A stretch of 35,969 nucleotides of DNA from Methanobacterium sp. GTDB taxonomy: Archaea > Methanobacteriota > Methanobacteria > Methanobacteriales > Methanobacteriaceae. Numbering within the stretch: the stretch's first letter is position 1; every line of letters starts with the position of its first letter. Both the position numbers and the translations under genes were made by a program. Below the pieces are notes generated by a model. It ran no database searches, was not told where the DNA came from, and worked only from the letters and a program-made list of their open reading frames with translations. Where the stretch lies: NCBI GenBank assembly GCA_019084405.1, contig JAHRFX010000052.1:1-35969 (forward strand). Reading direction: 5' to 3'. Shown here piece by piece: positions 1 to 8,255 of the stretch.

Positions 1-193
1 AACACCAACTAATAACTTAACTTAGAATAAAAATTAAACAAATTAAACAGATTTGCAAATAAAAAAAGATTTAAAAACCAATTTCCAAAACCAAAAAGCA
101 TATTTAAACAAATTTACAAAATTACTTTACGAAGTACTGATAATCATTATCCTTTTTTTTATCTACTTGACGCAGTTTATCTTTTTTACAATT

Positions 194-691
194 TTATCCT
201 TTAGCTTGCTGATACAAGTTAGTGGATATCTTATCCAGTTTGCCCATTATCTGGAATAATTGTTTAATTTCCTCATTTTCCAACCCCTGAAATAATGCAG
301 ATATTGATTGGGCATCGTCTCTGGTTCTTTTTTCCCAGTAATCCTGGCAGGCCGGTGTTGTTTTTAGTCTTAATATACGCCGGTTTTGAGGATCCCGTTT
401 TATGGTTAAAAATCCTCTTTTTTCCAGGCGGGAAGCAAGTTGTTTAACATTTTGATGGGTGGTGCTCATGGCATCAGCCACTTCCTGCATGGAAGGATCA
501 TGGTTAAACGCCTGGTTAATTATGATTAACATCAGCCACTGTTTGGTGGTTATCCCATCTTCGGCAAATATTTTGTTAATTACATAACCCCAGCGCTGTT
601 GTACCAGAAATAAAACTACCAGTATATATTTTTCCATTTCCAGTCGTTCTCCACCGGCATATTCCGATTTGATATCCTCAGAATTTTTCAT
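194..691 (-). CDS. MarR-family winged-helix transcriptional regulator
   Basis: This 165-residue protein has the MarR layout: an N-terminal dimerisation helix, then a winged helix-turn-helix at about residues 48-112, containing TTKQWLMLIIINQ, the recognition region STTHQNVKQLASRLEKRGF and the wing RDPQNRRILRL. MarR proteins are dimeric cytoplasmic regulators that bind short palindromes and usually repress their own operon. The gene lies 43 bp downstream of a multi-spanning membrane protein on the same strand, so the two are probably cotranscribed. The promoter of that operon carries two copies of a 12-bp palindrome, which I infer are its operators. The first ATG is used here; a second Met at residue 19 (MEKYILVV) is a plausible alternative. 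The ligand is unknown. Confidence 0.9.
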   Translation of the reverse strand: MKNSEDIKSEYAGGERLEMEKYILVVLFLVQQRWGYVINKIFAEDGITTKQWLMLIIINQAFNHDPSMQEVADAMSTTHQNVKQLASRLEKRGFLTIKRDPQNRRILRLKTTPACQDYWEKRTRDDAQSISALFQGLENEEIKQLFQIMGKLDKISTNLYQQAKG

Positions 692-734
692 AGTAGTTGC
701 CTTTTAAATTGAATCTCCCTTAAAATTTAATTTA

Positions 735-1544
735 TTATACTATATCATGGTCCCCTTTGATTTTACTATAGAAGGACAGGGAAATAAAAATTCCGGCCAG
801 GGTAAGTAAGACAAATATGATAACCTGTCCCGGGTCCAGCTCCACTCCATTTAACCCCATAAATAAAATCATGGATAAAATGGCTGTTCCTAATAAAGAG
901 GCCTTTATCAGGAATATAGAAGATAGGAGATAGCCCCAATTACTTTTTTTAAGTAGTAGATAGGCACTTAATATTGCCAGAGGCACCAGAAGTCCCAGAT
1001 CCAGGGCCTGGATAACCAGAGTAGTATAACCCTCCAGGGCTATTGGTGGAACACCACTTAAGAGGGAATCTATAATCATCTTTAACCACATAACAGCTAA
1101 AAAGAGTGCCACCACCAGGAAGAATAGGGCAGTGACCTTGTAAATTGATCCAGGAGTGAAATTTTCCTTAATATGACTTATATCCATATTCAGCAGTTCT
1201 CCCAGAAAGGTGAAAATTGATAGGGACATCAAGGCCACATAAACCAGGAACAGGGCATTAAATGATGCCAGGAAGGTGAGGGACAGGTAAGTGTACAAAA
1301 AGTAAAAGAGGGTTCCCATCCAGATGAGCCTTCCCCGTAAGGAGTTTTTTGATAAAAAGTAGAGAGATATTAAAAGGAGGGGAATGGCCACTATTAGTGT
1401 GATTAAATCCTGTCCCATCATCTGGGATGAGTAGGATAGGGTGTCCTGGGCATAGATGCCTTTCCAGAATAATCCGGATAAGGTGGCTAAAAGTGATAAA
1501 AAGGCAATAGTCAGTGAATTTACATATATTATTTTCTCATTCAT
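735..1544 (-). CDS. Multi-spanning integral membrane protein of unknown function
   Basis: This 269-residue protein is very hydrophobic, with about seven predicted membrane helices (roughly residues 8-28, 45-65, 72-92, 97-117, 137-160, 172-198 and 203-260, the last probably two) and short charged loops. No catalytic or transport motif is recognisable and I do not know the family. The start is supported by GGAG about 7 nt upstream of the ATG. It is the first gene of a probable two-gene operon with the MarR regulator. Such MarR/membrane-protein pairs often concern export of, or response to, small toxic molecules, but that is inference from context only. Confidence 0.8.
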   Translation of the reverse strand: MNEKIIYVNSLTIAFLSLLATLSGLFWKGIYAQDTLSYSSQMMGQDLITLIVAIPLLLISLYFLSKNSLRGRLIWMGTLFYFLYTYLSLTFLASFNALFLVYVALMSLSIFTFLGELLNMDISHIKENFTPGSIYKVTALFFLVVALFLAVMWLKMIIDSLLSGVPPIALEGYTTLVIQALDLGLLVPLAILSAYLLLKKSNWGYLLSSIFLIKASLLGTAILSMILFMGLNGVELDPGQVIIFVLLTLAGIFISLSFYSKIKGDHDIV

Positions 1545-1559
1545 GTTAGTACTCCATTA

Positions 1560-1592
1560 GTAATATATTACCAGTTTAGGTAATATATTACC
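1560..1592 (-). promoter_or_regulatory. Twin palindromic operators, probably for the MarR regulator
   Basis: GTAATATATTAC occurs twice, at 1560-1571 and 1580-1591, with centres 20 bp apart (about two helical turns). The second copy extends to the perfect 14-bp palindrome GGTAATATATTACC at 1579-1592. They lie between the TATA box and the ATG of the membrane-protein/MarR operon, across the expected transcription start. Two same-face palindromes at the start site are typical of autorepression; the link to this MarR is inference. Confidence 0.7.
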
Positions 1593-1608
1593 CAATAGTA
1601 GGAAGCAC

Positions 1609-1616
1609 TATATAAA
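1609..1616 (-). promoter_or_regulatory. TATA box of the membrane-protein/MarR operon
   Basis: On the minus strand the sequence reads TTTATATA. Transcription would start about 25 bp downstream, near 1587, inside the second palindrome. A repressor bound there would block initiation. Confidence 0.6.
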
Positions 1617-1870
1617 CTTTAGGATTACAATTTATAAAAATGCAAAATGTGATATTTTTTTTTACACTTGAAGTGCATGTTCTGAGTGAAAAATAGTGAT
1701 AAATATAAATCCACTTAAATAAATGGTTCGCTTTGTATTAAACAGGTTGAAATTATTTATTTTTATTTTAACAACCATAAGATTCCTAAAAAAATCATAG
1801 CATAAAAATAGTAGAATCTACATAATAGTAACCATACCCACTAAAGAAAAACTAAAATAGAGGTGAAATA

Positions 1871-2278
1871 GTGAATAACCGTATAATAATTGGAGTAATA
1901 ATAATTCTCCTGGTAGTAATAGGAGGCGTAGGAGCGTTATTTTTAATGCAGGAACCGGAAGAGCCCTTAGAAGAAAATTTAACCATTAATGAGACCACCG
2001 TAGTTGTAAATGAAAGTGGAACTGAAACCCCACAAACTAATATTACTGCAGCACAGGCCAGAAAAATAGCCGAAGAGAGTTCAGCAGACTTAGGTTTCCC
2101 TGGAGTAGCCGGTACTACCACCCTATTCAGGTGGACCGAAGAGTTCCAGCGGGATTGGGATCCTGCAGATAAAAACCGCACCTGGGTATGGAATGTGTCC
2201 ATGACTTATTCTACCGGTAGTGTCCGGGAGGGTTCTCTCTATGTGGATGCCCAAACTGGAGAAATAATTATGAATTAA
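1871..2278 (+). CDS. Membrane-anchored PepSY-domain protein
   Basis: This 135-residue protein starts with GTG, placed 4 nt after a good ribosome site (AGAGGTGA). Residues 4-26 form one hydrophobic helix without a clear cleavage site, so the rest is probably anchored outside the membrane. An acidic, Thr-rich linker follows. Residues 55-135 resemble a PepSY domain: ITAAQARKIAEES at the start, an aromatic central strand (TWVWNVSMTY) and the typical ending YVDAQTGEIIM. PepSY domains are found in peptidase inhibitors and small extracytoplasmic proteins. The gene appears monocistronic. The substrate or partner is unknown. Confidence 0.8.
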   Translation: MNNRIIIGVIIILLVVIGGVGALFLMQEPEEPLEENLTINETTVVVNESGTETPQTNITAAQARKIAEESSADLGFPGVAGTTTLFRWTEEFQRDWDPADKNRTWVWNVSMTYSTGSVREGSLYVDAQTGEIIMN

Positions 2279-2386
2279 ATAAATTCTTTCCCAGGGAGGG
2301 TCATTTTTATTTTTTCCTTATTTAGCTTAAAATACAAAAATATAATACTTCTTACCACATATAATAAAGTTTAAGGATGAAATAAT

Positions 2387-2770
2387 ATGAAAAGTAATCA
2401 TTTTTTAGTAAAATACCAATACAAAAATCCTGTTGATACTCTCTACATACGTATTATAGGAAACTATGACTATCAGGATTCCCTTGAACTCTCAGATGAC
2501 TTATCAGTTGATTTTGATTCTGAAAAGGTTCCCATATCCATAAAATTAGAAAATGCATCCCAGGTATTGGAAGTGGATAAAAAATCATTAAACCACATTT
2601 CAGTTATCAGGATGGAAATAATATCAACGCCGGAATCTATAGAATTTTCAGGAAAACTGGTGTTAAAAATAAAACATGAAGACGTGGAGAAAACATTCCA
2701 GGCTACTGCAGATAACACACTGGATATTCCTGAAATTAAAAACATTTTCACCACTACCGGGATTTATTAG
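2387..2770 (+). CDS. DUF2283-like small protein
   Basis: This 127-residue protein lacks a signal or membrane helix. Residues 8-66 follow the DUF2283 pattern: a strand around VKYQYKNPVDTLYIRI, an acidic turn, a strand with DDLSVDFDSEKVPISIKLENAS, then a hydrophobic segment. The C-terminal 60 residues add further beta-strand-like sequence. DUF2283 proteins are small and widespread, and have no established function. A weak GGATGA lies about 6 nt before the ATG. A 13-bp inverted repeat follows the stop and may end the transcript. Confidence 0.7.
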   Translation: MKSNHFLVKYQYKNPVDTLYIRIIGNYDYQDSLELSDDLSVDFDSEKVPISIKLENASQVLEVDKKSLNHISVIRMEIISTPESIEFSGKLVLKIKHEDVEKTFQATADNTLDIPEIKNIFTTTGIY

Positions 2771-2836
2771 GGTTTATTTTTAAATTTATAGTGGTTGAAA
2801 ATTTATTTTTAGAATTAATTACCTTAAAATAAACCC
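2770..2836 (+). terminator. Long-loop inverted repeat after the DUF2283 gene
   Basis: GGGTTTATTTTTAA at 2770-2783 pairs with TTAAAATAAACCC at 2824-2836 (13 pairs, one bulge) across an AT-rich loop of about 40 nt that contains T-runs. It overlaps the last base of the stop codon. It may end or stabilise the 3' end of the transcript; the loop is long for a classical terminator. Confidence 0.35.
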
Positions 2837-3053
2837 ATGATAAGTTATTTTTAAGCCCATACTTTATTTTTTGAATAATGTCCCGGTTATTAATATATTG
2901 AATATTAGCCTGGTCCAGAGAGGAATATAAAGATAATCCCCTTTACCCTAATTATTATAACTCTAAAAAAAAATCAGTTCATGGATCCCTATTAACTTCT
3001 AAAGATATATAAGGGGATTAAAAATCATTATTTTTAAATAATGGCTTTAAACC

Positions 3054-3404
3054 TTAAATCTGAACCATTATTTTATCCTCTTCTATTTTTAAAGGGTAGG
3101 TTTCCACTTCTCGAGGTGGCCGGAATATCTTGGAAAGGGCCAGTTTTATTCCAGACCAGTTGGTCCAGCGGACCACTTTACCATCTTTTAAATCAAACTG
3201 ACTTTTATGTACCGGGCATTTAATTATGGTACCTTCTAAATCTCCCTGGGATAGGTCTCCGCCCAGGTGCGGGCAGCGGTTATCAGCACAGTAATAGTTA
3301 TCCCCTACCCGGGCCAGGAGTAACACCTTGCCCTCATGAACCACCTTTTTTAGTTCTCCTGATTCTAAATCATCCACTCCAGCCACCGTTACAAATTCAT
3401 CCAT
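3054..3404 (-). CDS. Rieske-type [2Fe-2S] ferredoxin-like protein
   Basis: This 116-residue protein carries both Rieske cluster boxes: CPHLGG (Cys44, His46) and CPVHKSQF (Cys63, His66), which give the two-His/two-Cys ligation of a Rieske centre. A strand-rich scaffold flanks them (VLLLARVGDNYYCADNRC before, FDLKDGKV after). About 25 residues (about 75-99) containing WTNWSGIKLALSKIFRPP are inserted before the last strands. There is no membrane helix, so it should be soluble, like the small ferredoxins of ring-hydroxylating oxygenases or NirD-like proteins. No oxygenase or reductase lies nearby. The start is supported by GGGGAGGTT 6-8 nt upstream. Its electron donor and acceptor are unknown. 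Confidence 0.9.
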   Translation of the reverse strand: MDEFVTVAGVDDLESGELKKVVHEGKVLLLARVGDNYYCADNRCPHLGGDLSQGDLEGTIIKCPVHKSQFDLKDGKVVRWTNWSGIKLALSKIFRPPREVETYPLKIEEDKIMVQI

Positions 3405-3677
3405 TTATGAACCTCCCCTACTAAAAATAATGCTATATTAAAAAGCTTACTCTTAAAAATAAGCAATTTACTTGTTTTGGTATAGATTATGGGCTTATTT
3501 TTTATAAAACTTGGTTAACAATATATGTTTATGTAAGGTATCCCATAAGTATATTAAGTAAAGTATTATATATTGCATCATTATAATGAAAATCCTATTT
3601 TTATATTAGAAAATATTTTTTTTTAAAATAATTGTAAATCCATTAAAGAATAATCAGGAACAACACAGAGGATTATA

Positions 3678-4376
3678 ATGTCCAGAACTTTAAATGCCAT
3701 TTTTATAGCAATAATACTCATTTTTGGGGCTTATCTTTTCGTGGTAAGTGCTTTTAGTCCGGTGGAACCAGTTGGTCGTTTAAATTTTGTTAAAATGGCC
3801 AACCCGGATATGTATCCGGGTCATCCCTCTTCAGAAGTGCTGGCAGACTATGCTAAAAAAAGAGGTTCTCCCACCGTCATGGTGGTGCACTATGGGGGAG
3901 ACTCCACTTATCGCCGCTACATGGAAGGGGATGTAATGATCATTCAAATGGCCTTTGTGAATCCTGATAGTTATCGTACCGATATTGATTGGAGTGAGGT
4001 AGTATCCAGTTTCATCTTTGGAGTGCCAGAGGACAAATACCGCTACCGGGCTGATGGCTATGAATTTGACAATCTGGATGATGCCATGGACTACGTGATG
4101 GGAATTGCCCGAAGCAATGGCCAGGAAGGACCCATACCCATGTATTTCCATGGTACGGTACGTGAAGGAAACCCCATCATCAACCCCGGATGTGGATTCC
4201 CCCTATTTGTGGAGCTAAGCTGGAAATATTACGGCCGCATAGCAACTTACTACTTTATTGCCAGGGCATTAATCCATCCCTTCCTTAACAACCCCTATGC
4301 TAACTATGAGTTGACACACTATCCTGATTTGAATAAACTCTATAACCAGGGAGACCTGGATTATACCATCTCTTGA
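3678..4376 (+). CDS. Protein of unknown function with N-terminal membrane anchor
   Basis: This 232-residue protein begins with a hydrophobic helix (residues 7-27) followed by an extracytoplasmic-looking domain rich in aromatic residues, Gly and Asp. I do not recognise the family. Visible landmarks are MANPDMYPGHPSSEVLADYAKKRGSP-like sequence at residues 38-64, DWSEVVSSFIFGVPEDKYRY near 104-123, and a Pro/Gly/Cys-containing stretch (GNPIINPGCGFPLF) near 164-177. The single Cys in that stretch is notable. The start is well supported by AGAGGAT about 5 nt upstream. It stands alone between a leftward Rieske gene and the convergent photolyase-related gene. Confidence 0.7.
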   Translation: MSRTLNAIFIAIILIFGAYLFVVSAFSPVEPVGRLNFVKMANPDMYPGHPSSEVLADYAKKRGSPTVMVVHYGGDSTYRRYMEGDVMIIQMAFVNPDSYRTDIDWSEVVSSFIFGVPEDKYRYRADGYEFDNLDDAMDYVMGIARSNGQEGPIPMYFHGTVREGNPIINPGCGFPLFVELSWKYYGRIATYYFIARALIHPFLNNPYANYELTHYPDLNKLYNQGDLDYTIS

Positions 4377-4403
4377 TTTTTATTCTTTCTTAAAGTTTGG
4401 ACA

Positions 4404-5883
4404 TCATAAGAACCCTATATTTTTCCGGAAATTTCTGGCATTTTTATGATGTTCTATCATTTTTTTTCTATTTTTCAGGTTTCTTTTTAAAACAGCCAGC
4501 CGTGGATTTTTGGAAATTAAATCTTGATGTTTTTTGACAAAACACCAGAACAAACCATCCCATACTTTGCACCAGTCACCCCGGGAGAAATCACTCATCC
4601 GGAGTAAATAATTAGAAGAGCTAAAATAGGGTTTGGTGGTAATAAGACCCCCATCGGCATACTGACTCATTCCATATACATTAGGGACCATCACCCAGTC
4701 ATAGGAATCAATAAACATCTCCATGAACCATTTATAAACCTCATCGGAGTCTAAGTCCACCAGCAACATCAGATTACCCAGAACCATCAGTCTCTCAATA
4801 TGATGGGTAAAGGCCTGTTTTATAACTTTTTGCACCACCTTATCATAGGGTTCCAGGCCAGTGTGTCCCTGGTAGAGTTTTTCATTCATTTTATTTTTAT
4901 TTTGAAGGAAGTTGGTAGTTCTCTCTTTTAACCCGTCTTTGATATACACCGCCCTTAAAAATTCCCTCCAACCAATAATCTGACGAATAAAACCCTCTAA
5001 AGAATTAAGTGGAATGTTTCTGGCCCTTAAAAGTTGTTTTAAAATTTCATCAGGTGTTATAAGGCCATTATTTAAAGAAGAAGATATTACCGAGTGGAAT
5101 AAAAAGGATTCATCAGATAATGGCGTCCTCATAGTCTCCAAAAAAGGGTAGTTTATGTTCCAAAAAATCCTGAAACCATTTTTGGGCTTCCTGATGGGTG
5201 GTGGGATAATTAAACCCTGATGTGGTCCCGGGGTTATGGGAAACTTATTATCCACATACCGTTTAGCTTCTTTTACATATTTATTCTCTTTTAACTGGAT
5301 GATAAAGGGGATTTTTGTCCCCTGCGGGATTTTTTTACGGTTTTCCTTATCATAGGTCCATTTCCCACCCACCGGTTTTTCCTTATCCATTAAGATATTC
5401 AACCCTTTCCTCTGCCATATATAAAAGGAAGTTAAAAAATAATTTTTTTTATCAGCAAAATAATCATTAATCTCTTCCCAGGTAGTTAAAAATGCCGGAC
5501 TATCCATTTCAATGTAATTAATCTTTTTAAGCTTACAATATCCAGTTAAACGTTTTTCTAGTGCCCAGTCCATCAGATCAACCCAGTAAAGGGTTTCTAT
5601 TTTTTCTTTTTCCAGATGGGAAAAAAGGATATACCCTATCAGAGGTGGAAGGATACTCCACGTATTCTACCAGGTAGCCCTGTTTTTCCAGTAAAATCCT
5701 GGTAATATTTCAAAGATGCCCGGTGCAGTACCAGTTTTTTCTTATGAAAATGTAACGGGTAGTGATAATCACCAAAAAATAGTGGTTCCTCTATTAAGTA
5801 TACCTTTCGCTCCTGTGAGAGACCCGGGTGTTCCCGAAGAGTTGGTGGGGAAAAATCAGAGTGGCTTCCTTTCTAATTTTCAT
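4404..5883 (-). pseudogene. Photolyase-related (DPRP, PF04244) gene with three frame breaks near its 5' end
   Basis: The intact 389-codon part (5573 to 4404) is the FAD-binding helical region of the deoxyribodipyrimidine-photolyase-related family. It includes GQTG-like substrate-side sequence, GFIRQIIGWREFLRAVY and HHIERLMVLGNLMLL; VMVPNVYGMSQYADGG follows. The missing amino end is present upstream in other frames: MKIRKEATLIFPHQLF from the ATG at 5883, then KVYLIEEPLFFGDYHYPLHF, then GYLVEYVEYP, then a return to the long frame. Breaks lie near 5833-5841, 5691-5697 and 5621-5626, the last two beside homopolymers. It is therefore either a young pseudogene or a product of sequencing errors. The C-terminal sequence SDFSRGDWCKVWDGLFWCF lacks the Cys spacing I associate with Fe-S photolyases. 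Confidence 0.8.
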
Positions 5884-5971
5884 ACTTTAACCATAATAAA
5901 TTATGAATTTATTCCTTAAAAAATATTTTCCAGCTAAAACCATAAATCAGGGATCTACCATATTTACCAGC

Positions 5972-6715
5972 ATGGATATTAACACCCTGATACTATTTCT
6001 CCTGGCTGCTTATCTATCAGAAGTAGCTGGTACTCTGGCTGGTTTTGGATCCAGCACCCTGTTTATGCCCCTGGCTCTTTTTTTAGTGGATTTTAGAATA
6101 GCCCTGGTAATGGTGGCGGTGCTGCATATATCCGGGAACCTGGGCCGGCTTGGTTTTTTTAAAAAAGGACTGGATTATAGGATTATCATACTTTTTGGAG
6201 TTCCCAGTGTAATATTAACCATTTTAGGAGCGTTTTTGGTAGATTATGTTAATCAGGATATCTTAAAGCTCTCTTTAGGATTATTTTTAATCTTTTATGT
6301 GATATGGTCCCGGTTTAGGAGTGATTTTAAAGTTCCCCCTACCCGCATAAACACCACCCTGGGGGGAGGTCTTTCTGGTTTTTTAGCCGGGCTTATAGGT
6401 ACCGGTGGGGCCCTAAGAGCTGCCTTTCTTACTGGTCTGGGCTTAAAAAAAGAAGTATATCTAGCCACTGCCGCGGCCATAGCCCTGGGAGTGGATATGA
6501 CCCGTTTACCCATTTACCTATCCCAGAGCTTTCTACCAGAAGAACTATTTATTTTAATTCCCTTTTTAGTTGTTACCGCCCTGGCTGGTTCTTATACCGG
6601 GAAAAAGCTGGTTAGTAGAATATCTGCAGAAGGTTTTCGTAAAGTGGTTTTAGGGGCCCTTTTAATGATGGGGGTTTATTTTGTTTTAACGGGATCTATT
6701 ATGTTAATAAGTTGA
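5972..6715 (+). CDS. TauE/SafE-family membrane permease
   Basis: From the ATG at 5972 this is a 247-residue protein with about eight membrane helices, the usual size for this family. The two half-repeats each carry the small-residue motif: EVAGTLAGFGSSTLFMPLAL near residues 16-35 and GGLSGFLAGLIGTGGALRAAFL near 131-152. TauE/SafE proteins move sulfur-containing or organic anions across the membrane; the substrate here is unknown. An upstream in-frame ATG at 5903 would add a charged, non-homologous leader and crowd the start of the divergent photolyase gene, so I prefer 5972. No good ribosome site is visible before either start. Confidence 0.85.
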   Translation: MDINTLILFLLAAYLSEVAGTLAGFGSSTLFMPLALFLVDFRIALVMVAVLHISGNLGRLGFFKKGLDYRIIILFGVPSVILTILGAFLVDYVNQDILKLSLGLFLIFYVIWSRFRSDFKVPPTRINTTLGGGLSGFLAGLIGTGGALRAAFLTGLGLKKEVYLATAAAIALGVDMTRLPIYLSQSFLPEELFILIPFLVVTALAGSYTGKKLVSRISAEGFRKVVLGALLMMGVYFVLTGSIMLIS

Positions 6716-7344
6716 ATAATATCCCCTATCCCGATTAATTTTAAAATTAATTCGTTATAGTTGAATCGAATTAAATTGGAGGTTGTGTTTAAGGGTCAAA
6801 TGATTTAGATATATATGTTGAAAAATGTGAAGAAGAACTTGATAAAGGAAATTCCGAAAAAACTTTGAATTTTTATCCTTTTACAGATTTTTTCAAATGT
6901 TAGGTAAAATTAGAAAGTTTATCACTTTATATTCCTATTTTTAACAAAAACTGTTTTATGCTAACATAGGATAGCCTAAATATCTTATTGGAGGAAAATA
7001 CAAGAGCTTCGCTACACTCTATGACTTTTTTTAGATAAGGTTAACTTATCTTAAACGTACCTTATCTAACTTATTATATGTTCCACCTAGTACTTAAATT
7101 GATTGATAGGCTTTCAAATAAGAAAATACTTAAAAATAGCTTAAATTAGACTAATTTGATTTAAATTATTAGTTTTTAAGATTAGAACAGAATTTAACGT
7201 TTGAATTACATTCATTAAACAAACAACAAAAGGTTTCACAATTAGAACTAATTTACTATGATAGGGAATTTTTAGTTTTTTATATTCGTTATAGTTCAAT
7301 TAGGCGGTGAAGATTTAAATTACTATAATTAAATATATTAAGTT
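6716..7344. other. Gene-poor, decayed AT-rich region
   Basis: No intact gene is visible. A short frame near 6805-6902 reads like part of a TPR protein (YVEKCEEELDKGNSEKTLNF) and is then stopped. Near-copies of ATTCGTTATAGTT occur at 6750-6762 and 7284-7296. A strong inverted repeat at 7031-7069 is listed separately. The region looks like remains of lost accessory genes. Confidence 0.5.
7031..7069. repeat. 11-bp perfect inverted repeat with a third half-site
   Basis: TTAGATAAGGT (7031-7041) and ACCTTATCTAA (7059-7069) are exact reverse complements separated by 17 nt. The spacer includes AACTTATCT, a further inverted copy of the half-site that makes a shorter overlapping hairpin with the left arm. 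It could be an operator cluster, a transcript end or a remnant element end. No adjacent intact gene decides between these. Confidence 0.5.
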
Positions 7345-7763
7345 ATGAAATATGATCATCTTAAAGAATTGTATGAGATATTATTTTTATTTGATCAAAC
7401 ATACCTGATTTTACTCAAAAAGGAGTAAGACCTAAATTACTTTATGATACATATTTTGAAAATATGCAAACGGCAAGTAAATCAAAGATAACCGACTTTG
7501 AAAATACCAAAAAATTATTGTTGAAAAGTTTGGAAATACCTGAACATTTTAAAAATATATTCGATAGTGCGCGTGCATTAAATGAACTTGGGGATCTTCA
7601 TCGAATGCATAATCATCATTCTGAAGCTTTAGTATTTTATGAAAAAGCTCAGAATTGTCTTAATGGTAATGCACATAGTAATGCTTTAAAAAAAATTGAA
7701 TTAGAATTATACAACAAGATTTTAGAGACTAATAATCATTTATTACGGTTAAATGGAGTATAA
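7345..7763 (+). pseudogene. TPR-like protein remnant, frameshifted
   Basis: An ATG at 7345 opens 27 codons (MKYDHLKELYEILFLFDQ...) and stops at 7428. A second frame, open from 7395 to 7763, continues with GVRPKLLYDTYFENMQ and then contains a TPR-like helix pair: SARALNELGDLHRMHNHHSE followed by ALVFYEKAQNCL. One frameshift in the 7395-7428 overlap would join them into a protein of about 135 residues. The ATG at 7464 has no ribosome site. TPR units mediate protein contacts; no more specific role can be given. I read it as a decayed gene or the end of a once longer TPR protein. Confidence 0.45.
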
Positions 7764-7966
7764 ACAACTCTTTGACCACTAACGAAACCACAGGTGAAAG
7801 GAAAAGAACTAGTTCAGGATGAAATACATTATACTATAAATGCATCTACACAATTACCTTTTTGTTAGGTGCTGGATGTGGACGCAAACTCTTGTTCTTA
7901 GGCGTCTATTTAAGTTTTAAATGTATAACTATTATTTTAATTTACTCCCACCCATCATATTTACAA

Positions 7967-8161
7967 ATTACATGCCCCCTATATAATATTAATCATGTTT
8001 CTTCTGATGGAAATAATGGTATTCAAGCAGTAGATTTCATTGCAGGTGCAATACATAGAAAATATAGAAACGATGATAATTCATTTTATAAATTAATCAA
8101 AGATAAAATAGATTTAGCTTTAGATTCGCGTAAACAAATATTTAAAAAGAGAATTAAATAG
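7967..8161 (+). pseudogene. C-terminal remnant of a DUF3800 protein
   Basis: The frame ending at 8161 encodes INHVSSDGNNGIQAVDFIAG followed by AIHRKYRNDDNSFYKLIKDK. This matches the C-terminal part of DUF3800 proteins, where a conserved Asp in a QxxDFIAGA-type motif closes an RNase H-like fold. Upstream of about 7967 the same frame is low-complexity and unlike the family, and the usual N-terminal domain is absent, so only the last third survives. DUF3800 genes are common in mobile and defence-associated regions. That fits the decayed character of this segment. Confidence 0.6.
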
Positions 8162-8164
8162 TTT

Positions 8165-8240
8165 GGTGAACCCATTCCTACTAGTCCCACCCCGCATCCG
8201 CGGGCCTCATCCTTTCAGAAGGACTTACTCACCACTAGTA
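8165..8240 (-). ncRNA. Structured RNA or regulatory element of unknown family
   Basis: A GC-rich block in AT-rich surroundings with compact pairing potential. GGTGA 8165-8169 pairs with TCACC 8229-8233. TACTAGT 8179-8185 pairs with ACTAGTA 8234-8240. A CCCGC/GCGGG hairpin lies at 8191-8204 and a TCCTT/AAGGA hairpin at 8210-8223. The first two helices cross, giving a pseudoknot or two alternative states. The palindromic TATA box at 8256-8267 predicts a leftward start near 8236, at the edge of the element, and the leftward transcript would end in a T-run near 8145. I chose the minus strand for this reason; the plus strand cannot be excluded. Confidence 0.45.
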
Positions 8241-8255
8241 TTATATTATACTTAT

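Larger units (their letters stand above)
1545..1870. other. Divergent intergenic region (326 bp)
   Basis: This AT-rich spacer separates the leftward MarR operon from the rightward PepSY gene. Apart from the operators and TATA box listed separately, and a Shine-Dalgarno AGAGGTGA at 1859-1866 for the PepSY gene, I see no gene or structured RNA. T-rich and A-rich runs around 1650-1850 probably contain the rightward promoter, but no single TATA box stands out. Confidence 0.5.

Noticed and set aside
139..151. GATAATCATTATC, resembling a Fur or DtxR box
   Set aside because: It lies downstream of the MarR gene with no promoter or iron gene in view; an AT-rich chance palindrome is likely.
53..259. 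68-codon hydrophobic frame starting with TTG
   Set aside because: It has no ribosome site, is composed of AT-rich low-complexity codons, and its end overlaps the 3' end of the MarR gene on the other strand.
2934..3020. TAATCCCCTT and AAGGGGATTA as a 10-bp inverted repeat
   Set aside because: The arms are 67 bp apart in AT-rich sequence between genes with no matching promoter geometry; probably chance.
5716..5919. 67-codon plus-strand frame
   Set aside because: It is antisense to the frameshifted N-terminal part of the photolyase-related gene and resembles no family.
7862..7966. Apparent N-terminal part of the frame that ends in DUF3800 sequence
   Set aside because: The first 35 codons are unlike the family and have no ribosome site; only the end from about 7967 is recognisable.
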